Program-made: the position numbers and the translations under genes
The notes under the pieces: generated by a model
Told to the model about the DNA's origin: nothing
The model's input: the letters and a program-made list of their open reading frames with translations, nothing else
Databases searched by the model: none
Origin: Methylobacterium sp.
GTDB taxonomy: Bacteria > Pseudomonadota > Alphaproteobacteria > Rhizobiales > Beijerinckiaceae
Direction: 5' to 3'
Assembly (NCBI GenBank): GCA_021154065.1
Contig: JAJKJG010000367.1
Coordinates: 1 to 8,093 of the forward strand
DNA length: 8,093 bases
Shown: positions 1 to 7,583 of the stretch, one piece after another
Position numbering within the stretch: the stretch's first letter is position 1
Layout: every line of letters begins with the position of its first letter

Positions 1-1529
<1,529 letters not shown>

Positions 1530-1584
1530 GTTCCCTCCCGTCGCCTCGTTTGCCGTTCCGCGTCGCCGGGGCCGAACCCACTCT

Positions 1585-1685
1585 CCTCATCCTGAGGTGC
1601 GAAAGGCCGGAGGCCTGAGCCTCGAAGGACGCACCACCGTCCGTGCGTCCTTCGAGGCTCGCTCCGCTCGCACCTCAGGATGAGG
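1585..1685. repeat. R1: long nested palindromic intergenic repeat, Rhizobiales type
   Basis: The outer arms are perfect 16-bp inverted repeats (1585-1600 and 1670-1685, CCTCATCCTGAGGTGC and its complement). The inner arms are perfect 18-bp inverted repeats (1617-1634 and 1643-1660) around an 8-nt loop. Between the arms lie 16 nt on the left and 9 nt on the right. Each outer end also holds a small hairpin, CCTCA-TCC-TGAGG. Ends of this kind, together with CTCGAAGGA, are familiar from repeats scattered through Rhizobiales genomes (from memory, not searched). It lies between two divergent genes, so it is not a shared terminator. It could affect supercoiling or the 5' leader of either gene. Confidence 0.9.
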
Positions 1686-1694
1686 TGGGTGGTG

Positions 1695-1722
1695 TTCCGG
1701 CCCAGGCTTGGCGTCGCCGGAA
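1695..1722. repeat. Small hairpin, possible remnant of a GTCATTCCGG-type repeat
   Basis: TTCCGGC (1695-1701) and GCCGGAA (1716-1722) form a 7-bp stem. The 14-nt loop contains a further CCA/TGG pairing. Read on the minus strand the right side continues as GTCATTCCGG, close to the GTCATCCCGG ends of R2 and R3, so this may be a decayed half-element. It starts 9 nt after R1, so the two may form a composite block. The rest of the divergent gap (1530-1584 and 1723-1786) shows no promoter I can defend; 1732-1750 is simply AT-richer than its surroundings. Confidence 0.45.
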
Positions 1723-1786
1723 TGACAGCTCCGTTTAAATCGCTACGCTAAAACCACACGCGCCTTATCACAAATCGGGAGCCCGC

Positions 1787-2551
1787 ATGAGCACCCCCTT
1801 CGACCTGACGGACAAGGTCGCCGTCGTCACCGGCTCGAGCCGCGGCATCGGGCGCTCGATCGCCGAGACCATGGCCCGGATGGGCGCGAAGGTGGTGATC
1901 TCGAGCCGCAAGGCCGAGGCCTGCGAGCCCATCGCGGGCGACATCCGCAAGAAGGGCGGCGAGGCGGTCGTCATCCCCTGCAACATCTCGCGGCGCGACG
2001 AGGTCGAGGCGCTGATCCGGGGCGCCGAGGACAAGCTCGGACCGGTCGACATCCTCGTCTGCAACGCCGCCGTGAACCCCTATTACGGGCCGCTCGGCGA
2101 GATCACCGACGAGGCCTTCGACAAGATCATGGGCGCAAACGTCAAGAGCAACCTCTGGCTCTGCAGCCTCGCCATCCCGGGCATGGCGGCGCGGGGCGGC
2201 GGCGCCGTCGTCATCGTGTCGTCGATCGCCGGCATCCGCGGCACCGAGATGATCGGCGCCTACGGCATCTCGAAGGCCGCCGATTTCGCGTTAGCCCGCA
2301 ACCTCGCGGTCGAGTGGGGGCCGAGGAACGTGCGCGTCAACTGCATCGCGCCGGGGCTCGTCAAGACCGACTTCGCGCGTGCCCTGTGGGAGGACGAGAA
2401 GGCGCTCGAGCGCCGCAACCGCGCGACGCCGCTGCGGCGCATCGGCGCCCCGGACGAGATCGGCGGCGTCGTCGCGTTCCTGGCGTCGCCGGCCGCAAGC
2501 TTCATCACCGGCCAGGTCATCGTCGCCGACGGCGGCGTGACGATCGCGTGA
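1787..2551 (+). CDS. Short-chain dehydrogenase/reductase, DHRS4-like
   Basis: This is a 254-residue classical SDR, the normal family length, predicted to be a cytosolic NAD(P)(H)-dependent oxidoreductase. Visible motifs are the cofactor loop TGSSRGIG (15-22), NAAV (93-96), and the tetrad N118, S146, Y159 and K163 (YGISK). APGLVKTDF (188-196) follows, and the C-terminal ITGQVIVADGG is typical. SSRK at 39-42, after the second beta strand, favours NADP(H). NAAVNPYYGPL, APRN/GPRN-RVNCIAPGL and the ALWEDE stretch resemble the DHRS4 carbonyl-reductase group more than FabG. The true substrate cannot be read from sequence. The ATG has GGGAG 5 nt upstream. It is divergent from the beta-oxidation gene, which suggests but does not prove a role with acyl-CoA or carbonyl compounds. 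Confidence 0.93.
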   Translation: MSTPFDLTDKVAVVTGSSRGIGRSIAETMARMGAKVVISSRKAEACEPIAGDIRKKGGEAVVIPCNISRRDEVEALIRGAEDKLGPVDILVCNAAVNPYYGPLGEITDEAFDKIMGANVKSNLWLCSLAIPGMAARGGGAVVIVSSIAGIRGTEMIGAYGISKAADFALARNLAVEWGPRNVRVNCIAPGLVKTDFARALWEDEKALERRNRATPLRRIGAPDEIGGVVAFLASPAASFITGQVIVADGGVTIA

Positions 2552-2563
2552 TGGCTCACCCTC

Positions 2564-2682
2564 CGCGGGTCATCCCGGAAGCCGCGCAGCGGCTATCCGG
2601 GACCCATAGCGCCGGTGCGTGGAGTGGGTCCCGGGTCTGCGCCGCACCGCTCCGCGCTGCGGCGCGCCCGGGACGACCCGCG
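2564..2682 (+). repeat. R2: two-hairpin palindromic element, copy 1
   Basis: The ends are 15-bp inverted repeats with one mismatch (2564-2578 against 2668-2682), containing GGTCATCCCGG. Inside are two hairpins. Hairpin A (2574-2601) pairs CCCGGA+AGCCGC with GCGGCT+TCCGGG, with a GCA loop and one bulged A. Hairpin B (2628-2674) pairs GTCCCGGG with CCCGGGAC and, further in, GCGCCGCA with TGCGGCGC. The element leaves only 12 bp on each side to the SDR stop and the Nudix start. Any Nudix promoter must therefore lie in the repeat or in the SDR gene, or the two genes are co-transcribed across it. R3 is a second copy in opposite orientation. Confidence 0.9.
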
Positions 2683-2694
2683 TGAGATGAGGCA

Positions 2695-3195
2695 ATGGCC
2701 GTCAAGAGCGCCGGCATCCTCCTCTACAAGCGCGAGAACGGCGTCCTCCGGGTGCTGCTCGTCCACCCCGGCGGGCCGTTCTGGGCCAAGAAGGACGCCG
2801 GCGCCTGGTCGATCCCGAAGGGCGAATATAGCGAGGGCGAGGACCCGGAAGCCGCCGCCCGGCGCGAGTTCGCGGAGGAGCTCGGCGTCGCGTTGGAGGG
2901 CGAGCTGCAGCCCCTGGGGGAGGCTATCCAGCCGAGCCGCAAGCGCGTCGTCGCCTATGCGGCCGAAGGCGACCTCGACGTCGCAGCGATCCGCAGCAGC
3001 AGCTTCGAGATCGAGTGGCCGCCGAAGAGCGGGCGCAAGCAGTCGTTTCCCGAGGTCGACCGGGCTGGCTGGTTCACCCTGGAAGATGCCCGCGAGAAGC
3101 TCCTGCCCGGCCAGCGCATCTTCCTCGACCGGCTCGCCCGCCTCGCCCGCCTCGCTCTGGAGAAGACCCCTGCGAGCCCGCCGCGATCATCATGA
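2695..3195 (+). CDS. Nudix hydrolase, COG4119-like
   Basis: The protein has 166 residues and a perfect Nudix box at 43-65: G43, E49, then R57-E58-F59-A60-E61-E62-L63-G64-V65. The glutamates of REFAEE bind the divalent metal used to hydrolyse a nucleoside diphosphate linked to some other group. SAGILLYKR near the start and HPGGPFWAKKDAGAWSIPKGEY (24-45; given as key stretch HPGGPFW...WSIPKGEY) are hallmarks of the COG4119 predicted NTP pyrophosphohydrolases. The physiological substrate is unknown. The C-terminal tail has a leucine/arginine-rich run (LARLARLAL), probably helical. The start has only weak Shine-Dalgarno options (GAGA 7 nt upstream, or GAGG very close), and the upstream gap is filled by R2. 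It is convergent with pyruvate kinase. Confidence 0.92.
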   Translation: MAVKSAGILLYKRENGVLRVLLVHPGGPFWAKKDAGAWSIPKGEYSEGEDPEAAARREFAEELGVALEGELQPLGEAIQPSRKRVVAYAAEGDLDVAAIRSSSFEIEWPPKSGRKQSFPEVDRAGWFTLEDAREKLLPGQRIFLDRLARLARLALEKTPASPPRSS

Positions 3196-3215
3196 AAGAG
3201 TGCTGATCATCATGA
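3184..3215 (+). repeat. Direct repeat at the Nudix stop codon
   Basis: GATCATCATGA occurs twice, at 3185-3195 and 3205-3215, with starts 20 bp apart. The first copy contains the Nudix stop codon. A related inverted form, GATCATGATGA, occurs at 3251-3261. The repeats look like local duplication rather than part of R1-R3. Confidence 0.7.
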
Positions 3216-3261
3216 CGGGCGGCCTCTGACATCGCAGGAGAATCGGAGGCGATCATGATGA
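3207..3261. terminator. Possible imperfect stem-loop between convergent genes
   Basis: TCATCATGA (3207-3215) can pair with TCATGATGA (3253-3261). After an uneven internal loop (6 and 2 nt), GCCTC (3222-3226) can pair with GAGGC (3246-3250), around a 19-nt loop. The site lies between the Nudix stop and the pyruvate kinase stop, where a bidirectional terminator would be expected. There is no U-tract on either strand and the outer stem is AT-containing, so it is not a classical intrinsic terminator. The rest of 3196-3273 shows nothing else. Confidence 0.3.
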
Positions 3262-3273
3262 CGATGCGCCGCC

Positions 3274-4710
3274 TCAGGCCTTCGCGGCGTGCTCCTGCGT
3301 GACGTAGACGATGCGCACCATGTTGGTGGCGCCGGGCGTCCCGAAGGGCACGCCGGCGACGACGATGATGCGGTCGCCGACGGCGGCGAACTCCTCGCGC
3401 ACCGCGAACTTCGCCGCCCGGAACGCCATGTCGTCGGCGTCGCTCGCGTCCTTGGTGACGATCGGGTGCACGCCCCAGACGAGGGCGAGGCGGCGCGCCG
3501 TGTCGCGCTTTGGCGTCAGCGCCAGCACGGTCGAGTTCGGGCGCTCGCGGGCGAGCCTGAGCGCCGAGGTGCCCGAGAAGGTCCACACCGTGACGGCCTT
3601 GAGGTTCAGCGCGTCGGCGATCTGATGCGACGCCGCCGCGATCGCGTCGGAGCCCGTCGCCTCGGGCGCGTTCCTCTGCGCCGTGATGATCGACCAGTAG
3701 ATCGGGTCGCGCTCGACCTCCTCGGCGATGCGGTTCATCGTCCGGACCGCCTCGACCGGGTACTGGCCGGAGGCGCTCTCGGCCGAGAGCATGACGGCGT
3801 CGGCGCCCTCGAAGACCGCGGTCGCGACGTCCGACACCTCGGCCCGCGTCGGCACCGGGCTGGTGATCATCGATTCGAGCATCTGGGTCGCGATCACCAC
3901 CGGCTTGCCGAGGCGGCGCGCGGCGCGGGTGATGCGCTTCTGCAGGCCCGGCACCTTCTCGAGCGGCATCTCGACGCCGAGGTCGCCGCGCGCGACCATC
4001 ACGGCGTCCGACGCGTCGAGGATGTCGTCGAGCCGGCTGATCGCCTGCGGCTTCTCGAGCTTCGTCATGATGAGCGCGCGCCCGCGTGCCATCTTGCGAC
4101 CCTCCGCCACGTCCTCCGGCCGCTGGACGAAGGACATGCCGATCCAGTCGACGCCGGCGTCGATCGCCGCTTCGAGGTCGGTGCGGTCCTTCTCGGTCAT
4201 GGCCGCGACCGGGATCTCGGTGTCGGGCAGGTTCACGCCCTTGCGGTTAGAGATCCTGCCGCCGACCGCGACCCGCGTGACGGCGCGCCCGGGCTTCACC
4301 TCCTCGACCTCGAGTCTCAGCTTGCCGTCGTCGACGAGGACGCTGTGGCCCTCCTCGAGCGAGCCGAGGATCTCGGGGTGGGGCAGGAAGACGCGCTTCG
4401 CGTCGCCGGCGCTCTCGTTCGAATCGAGGACGAAGCGGGTGCCCTCCTTCAGCATCGCGGCGTCGCCGCCGAAGGTGCCGACCCTGAGCTTCGGCCCCTG
4501 GAGGTCGGCCAGAATCGCGATCGGCCGCCGAGCGCGCGCCTCGATCTCCCGGATGGCGCCGACCTTCTCGCGCAGCCGGTCGCGGGCGAGATGGCTCATG
4601 TTGAGCCGGAAGGTATCGGCGCCGGCCTCGAACAGCCTGGCCATCATCTCGGCCGAGTCGGAGGCCGGTCCGAGCGTGGCGATGATCTTCGTGCGTCGCG
4701 ACCGCTTCAT
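3274..4710 (-). CDS. pyk: Pyruvate kinase
   Basis: This enzyme converts phosphoenolpyruvate and ADP to pyruvate and ATP, the last step of glycolysis or Entner-Doudoroff metabolism. The 478-residue protein has the usual bacterial length. It begins TKIIATLGPAS (7-17). R35, N37 and S39 (RLNMS) match the substrate and potassium-binding residues. TKLEKP supplies catalytic K217 and metal ligand E219, and ARGDLGVEMP supplies the second metal ligand D243. ATQMLESM and MLSAESA follow. The C-terminal domain (about 355-478) has FSGTSALRLARERP. I chose the ATG at 4710 because a strong Shine-Dalgarno sequence sits just upstream; an in-frame ATG at 4743 would add 11 unlike-family residues. It is the last gene of a four-gene minus-strand run, 48 bp after DUF1036. 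Confidence 0.96.
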   Translation of the reverse strand: MKRSRRTKIIATLGPASDSAEMMARLFEAGADTFRLNMSHLARDRLREKVGAIREIEARARRPIAILADLQGPKLRVGTFGGDAAMLKEGTRFVLDSNESAGDAKRVFLPHPEILGSLEEGHSVLVDDGKLRLEVEEVKPGRAVTRVAVGGRISNRKGVNLPDTEIPVAAMTEKDRTDLEAAIDAGVDWIGMSFVQRPEDVAEGRKMARGRALIMTKLEKPQAISRLDDILDASDAVMVARGDLGVEMPLEKVPGLQKRITRAARRLGKPVVIATQMLESMITSPVPTRAEVSDVATAVFEGADAVMLSAESASGQYPVEAVRTMNRIAEEVERDPIYWSIITAQRNAPEATGSDAIAAASHQIADALNLKAVTVWTFSGTSALRLARERPNSTVLALTPKRDTARRLALVWGVHPIVTKDASDADDMAFRAAKFAVREEFAAVGDRIIVVAGVPFGTPGATNMVRIVYVTQEHAAKA

Positions 4711-4714
4711 CAGG

Positions 4715-4723
4715 CCCTTCCTC
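4715..4723 (-). promoter_or_regulatory. Ribosome binding site of pyk
   Basis: On the minus strand this reads GAGGAAGGG, ending 4 nt before the ATG at 4710, an excellent Shine-Dalgarno match. It decides the start against the upstream in-frame ATG at 4743 and supports efficient independent translation of pyk within the possible operon. Confidence 0.75.
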
Positions 4724-4758
4724 GAACCGGCGCCATCATCCACAACGGCGCCGGAACC

Positions 4759-5175
4759 TCAACGGGGCGCGGCGGGCGCGCTTCCCGGCCGGCTCGGATC
4801 GGTGAGCTGGATCGTCCAGCTCTTCTGCTCGCCGGTGTCGACCTCGAAGAAGCCGTTGCGGTCGAAGCCGCGGGCAAAGCAGTCCTCGACGCCGCGGATC
4901 GTGAACTCGCGCTCCCGGGTGCACATGAAGGAGCGGCCGGCCCATTCGCCGCCGCGGTCGTAGTCGACCGCATAGACATAATAGAACCGCGCCGCGAGGA
5001 GGCCCTTGAGCAGCGTCTCGCAGCCCCGCGGCGCGATGTTCCACCAGCCCTCGGTCACCCAGCCCTGCTGGTCGCGGTATCCGATGGCGATGCCGATGCG
5101 GCTCGTGGTGAGGTTGCACATGCGCAGATCGGCGTAGGCGGGGGTGGCGAGTGCGCTCGACATCATCACGGTCAT
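4759..5175 (-). CDS. DUF1036 family protein, 5' end apparently altered by repeat R3
   Basis: The body of this 138-residue protein matches the DUF1036 family of small exported alphaproteobacterial proteins: ADLRMCNLTTSRIGIAIGYRD, then WVTEGWWNI, then FYYVYAVDYDRGGEWAG. Function is unknown. Four cysteines (C20, C52, C85, C99) could form two disulfides in the periplasm. The sequence before the predicted cleavage site (TPAYA/DLR) is only 15-16 residues and lacks a basic n-region. The earliest in-frame ATG, at 5175, lies inside the terminal inverted repeat of R3 with no convincing Shine-Dalgarno site. The frame is open further upstream through R3 but has no ATG, GTG or TTG there. Later starts at 5166 or 5163 leave even less signal peptide. 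The original 5' end may have been lost to the repeat. It is followed by pyk after 48 bp. Confidence 0.8.
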   Translation of the reverse strand: MTVMMSSALATPAYADLRMCNLTTSRIGIAIGYRDQQGWVTEGWWNIAPRGCETLLKGLLAARFYYVYAVDYDRGGEWAGRSFMCTREREFTIRGVEDCFARGFDRNGFFEVDTGEQKSWTIQLTDPSRPGSAPAAPR

Positions 5176-5268
5176 CCCGGCCGCAGCGAAGCGGAGAGCC
5201 GGGATCCAGCCCCGCGCGCCGACGCCATGGCTCCCGGATAGCCGCGTGCCGCGGCTTCCGGGATGACC
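5170..5268 (-). repeat. R3: two-hairpin palindromic element, copy 2, inverted relative to R2
   Basis: The ends are perfect 11-bp inverted repeats, GGTCATCCCGG (5170-5180) and CCGGGATGACC (5258-5268). Read on the minus strand it aligns with R2. Hairpin A (5233-5262) pairs CCCGGA+AGCCGCG with CGCGGCT+TCCGGG, with the same GCA loop and the same bulged A as R2, but one extra base pair. Hairpin B (5174-5205) pairs ATCCCGGC with GCCGGGAT. It fills nearly all of the gap between glycerate kinase (stop at 5282) and DUF1036, and overlaps the DUF1036 start. In a shared transcript it would form structured RNA between the two genes. Confidence 0.9.
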
Positions 5269-5281
5269 CCGGCGAGGGAGC

Positions 5282-6574
5282 TCAGTTGATGAGGATGATG
5301 CGGCAGTCATTGACGTTGGTTCGGGTCGGTCCGCAGCTGACGAGGTCGGAGAGACGCTCGAAGAAACCTGTCGAATCGTTCTCGGCGAGAAACGCCGCCG
5401 GGTCGAGCTCGAGCGCTCGCGCGCGCGCGAGCGTGGTGTCGTCGATGATCGCGCCGGCGGGGTCGTCGGCCGAGCCGGCGCCGCCGTCGGTGCCGTCGGT
5501 ATCGGCGGCGAGCGCCGCGATACCCGGGCGGCCGTCGAGCGCCACGGCGAGCGCCAGCGCATATTCCTGGTTCGGCCCGCCGCGGCCCTGGCCCCCGATC
5601 GTGACGGTGAGCTCGCCGCCGGAGATGATGGCGACGCGGCGGCCGGACGCGCGCGCGTCCTTCGCCATGTCGGCGTGCGCGGACGCGACCTCGCGCGCCT
5701 CGCCTTCGAGGTCGGCGCCGAGCACGAGCGGCTCGTATCCGGCCGCGATCGCGCTCTGGGCCGCCGCCGCGACCGCATCGGCCGGGCGGGCGACAATGCG
5801 GAACTCGGTTGCCGAAAAGACCGGACTGCCGGGCTTCGGCGTCTCGCTCGCCGGGCTGTCGAGCAGCGCCGCGGCGGAGGCCGGCAGCGGCACCTTGCGC
5901 CGGGCGACGATCGCCCGGGCGTCGGCAAGCGTCGACGGGTCGGGCACGGTCGGGCCGGAGGCGATCACGGCCGGGTCGTCGAACGGCACGTCGGATATCG
6001 CGAGCGTCAGCACCGGGGCGGGCGCCGCGACCGCCGCGAGCCGCCCGCCCTTGATGCGGGACAGGTGCTTCCGCACGGTGTTGATCTCGCCGATGGTGGC
6101 GCCGGAGCGCAACAGCGCGCGGGTGATGCCCTGCTTCTCCTCGAGCGTGAGCTGGCCCGCCGGCGCGATCCAGTTCGCCGAGCCGCCGCCCGACAGCAGC
6201 ACGAGGACGAGGTCGTCGGCCGTCGCCTCGCCGGCGAGCGCGAGCGTCCGCTCGGTCGCGTCGACGCCCTGGCGGTCGGGCATCGGATGGCCGGCCTCGA
6301 CGACCGGGATCAGCCCCGCCGGTTCGCCATAGCCGTGGCGCGTCACGGCGAGCCCGGTCAGCCGCCCGGCCGAAAGGCCGTGCATCTCGCGATAGAAGCG
6401 CTCCGCCGCCGCCGCCATGCTGGCGCCGGCCTTGCCGGCCGCGAGCACGATCAGCCGGCCGCGTGCCGGCGGCGCCGGCAGATGCGGCACGACGCAGGCG
6501 CTCGGATGCGCCGCCGCGACCGCCGCCTCGAAGAGGCGGCGAAGCGTGTCGCGCTGGCGCCCGGCGTCGCTCAT
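5282..6574 (-). CDS. gckA: Glycerate 2-kinase, MOFRL family
   Basis: The enzyme phosphorylates D-glycerate with ATP to 2-phosphoglycerate, feeding glyoxylate, tartrate, serine-cycle or sugar-acid breakdown into lower glycolysis. The 430-residue protein has the usual length for the family. Visible motifs are AAGKAGASM (45-53, K48), GHPMPD (95-100), LLSGGGSAN (126-134), KHLSRIKGG (169-177), SDVPFDDPAVIASGPT (194-209), SGGELTVTIGGQGRGGPNQE (318-337, start of the MOFRL domain), DTDGTDGG (358-365) and GPTRTNVND (415-423). Homologues are often mislabelled hydroxypyruvate reductase (TtuD); the kinase assignment follows the characterised family. The ATG at 6574 overlaps the EamA stop by ATGA, which decides the start and suggests translational coupling. 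Pyruvate kinase lies two genes downstream in the same direction. Confidence 0.94.
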   Translation of the reverse strand: MSDAGRQRDTLRRLFEAAVAAAHPSACVVPHLPAPPARGRLIVLAAGKAGASMAAAAERFYREMHGLSAGRLTGLAVTRHGYGEPAGLIPVVEAGHPMPDRQGVDATERTLALAGEATADDLVLVLLSGGGSANWIAPAGQLTLEEKQGITRALLRSGATIGEINTVRKHLSRIKGGRLAAVAAPAPVLTLAISDVPFDDPAVIASGPTVPDPSTLADARAIVARRKVPLPASAAALLDSPASETPKPGSPVFSATEFRIVARPADAVAAAAQSAIAAGYEPLVLGADLEGEAREVASAHADMAKDARASGRRVAIISGGELTVTIGGQGRGGPNQEYALALAVALDGRPGIAALAADTDGTDGGAGSADDPAGAIIDDTTLARARALELDPAAFLAENDSTGFFERLSDLVSCGPTRTNVNDCRIILIN

Positions 6575-7485
6575 CCAGGCACGACGCCGTTGCGCGGCCG
6601 GGCGACATAGATGCCGCCGAGGATCAGCGCGCCGCCGAGCCCCTGGGTCAGCGTGACCCGCTCGCCGAGGATGATCCAGCCGAAAGCTGCGGTCGCGACC
6701 GCCTCGAGGAAGATGACGAGCGACGAGAAGGTCGCGGGCAGGCGCCCGAGCGCGACCGAGAGCAGCCCCTGCCCGCCGGCATGGCTCACCCAGGCAAGCG
6801 CGATCAGCGCGAGCCACCCCGCCGCCGAGCCGGGCAGGATCGCGGGCTCGAGCGCCGCCGCCACCGGCAGCAGGACGATCGCCGTGACGACGCTCGCCTC
6901 GAAGGTGACGCGGCCGGCGCCGGCGCCGTCCCGGGCGCGCTCGACGGCGAGGAAATAGAGCCCGAAGAAGAACGCCGTGACGACGCCCTCGAGATCGCCG
7001 CGAAGATGGCCCGGGTCGAGCGCCAGGCTCGCGCCGACGAGCGCCGCGCCGCCGAGGAGGCAGAGCAGGAGCCCGGCGACGGTCGCGCCGGCGACGCGCC
7101 GCCGCAGCACGAGCCAGGTCACGAGCACGACGAAGACCGGCGCCATCGTCCCGAAGAACGTCGCGTTCGCGACCGTGGTGTCGAGGATGGCGAGGTGCCA
7201 GAAGAAGAGGTCGCCGGCGAAGGCGAGGCCGGCGAGGAGGCTCGCACGTCCGAAGACTTTCCGCGGCCGGGAATCGCGCGCCTCCTCGAGCCGCATCCAG
7301 CCGTAGAGCACCGGCAGCGACAGCGCGACGCGCCAGAAGGCGCTCGCGAACGGCCCGATCCCCTCCGCGGCGGCGAGCCGCACGAAGATCGCCGAGAAGC
7401 CGAGCGCGACCGCGCCGGCGACGAGCGCGATCAACGCGGACGCCGCCCCTGAATCGAGCCGTGCAGTGGTGTCGGACGAGGTCAT
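6571..7485 (-). CDS. EamA/DMT-superfamily permease
   Basis: The 304-residue inner-membrane protein has the standard ten-segment layout of two EamA repeats, roughly residues 17-150 and 163-296. Typical stretches are FSAIFVRLAA and FASAFWRVALSLPVLYGW in the first half, TTVANATFFGTMAPVFVVL at 103-121, and LEAVATAAFGWIILGERVT near the end of the second. Such proteins export or import small metabolites; the substrate cannot be read from sequence. It is the first gene of the minus-strand run and overlaps the glycerate kinase start by 4 bp, so a link to glycerate or related acids is possible but only inferred. The ATG at 7485 is the first plausible start but has no good Shine-Dalgarno sequence. It is divergent from DUF1244 across 98 bp. 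Confidence 0.92.
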   Translation of the reverse strand: MTSSDTTARLDSGAASALIALVAGAVALGFSAIFVRLAAAEGIGPFASAFWRVALSLPVLYGWMRLEEARDSRPRKVFGRASLLAGLAFAGDLFFWHLAILDTTVANATFFGTMAPVFVVLVTWLVLRRRVAGATVAGLLLCLLGGAALVGASLALDPGHLRGDLEGVVTAFFFGLYFLAVERARDGAGAGRVTFEASVVTAIVLLPVAAALEPAILPGSAAGWLALIALAWVSHAGGQGLLSVALGRLPATFSSLVIFLEAVATAAFGWIILGERVTLTQGLGGALILGGIYVARPRNGVVPG

Positions 7486-7515
7486 GAAGATGCCGCGATG
7501 GGCGGTGAATCAGGG

Positions 7516-7540
7516 GCCGGAACTCGCGTTGCCGGAACTC
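7516..7540. repeat. 10-bp direct repeat in the divergent gap
   Basis: GCCGGAACTC occurs at 7516-7525 and again at 7531-7540, 15 bp apart start to start, in the 98-bp region between the divergent EamA and DUF1244 genes. It could be a tandem regulator site or a chance duplication. I see no clear -35/-10 pair in 7486-7583. Confidence 0.5.
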
Positions 7541-7583
7541 CTATGGCAGTTTCGGCGCTCCGTCACCCCGCCGAGGCGCGTTC

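Noticed and set aside
1585..1685. R1 as a CRISPR repeat or tRNA-like structure
   Set aside because: Single copy with no spacer array, and the pairing is a simple nested palindrome, not a cloverleaf.
1722..1750. Possible -35/-10 promoter for the SDR gene (ATGACA ... TACGCT)
   Set aside because: The spacing is about 15 bp and both boxes match poorly; not enough to annotate.
4711..4743. Upstream in-frame ATG of pyruvate kinase at 4743
   Set aside because: Adds 11 residues not seen in the family and ignores the strong Shine-Dalgarno sequence before 4710.
3289..5241. A 650-codon open frame on the plus strand opposite pyruvate kinase
   Set aside because: It is rich in Arg, Asp, Gly and Val without domains, is antisense to an unmistakable pyk, and reflects high third-position GC.
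5176..5928. Long N-terminal extension of DUF1036 through R3 into glycerate kinase
   Set aside because: The added sequence is Ser/Arg/Pro-rich shadow of glycerate kinase plus repeat DNA; nothing in it is family-like.
5282..6817. Longer N-terminus for glycerate kinase (81 extra residues)
   Set aside because: The extension lies within the EamA coding region, has no family similarity, and the ATGA overlap at 6574 gives a standard family start.
6463..7452. A 329-codon plus-strand frame rich in Arg, Glu and Asp, opposite EamA
   Set aside because: Charged low-complexity composition is the usual antisense image of a GC-rich membrane-protein gene.
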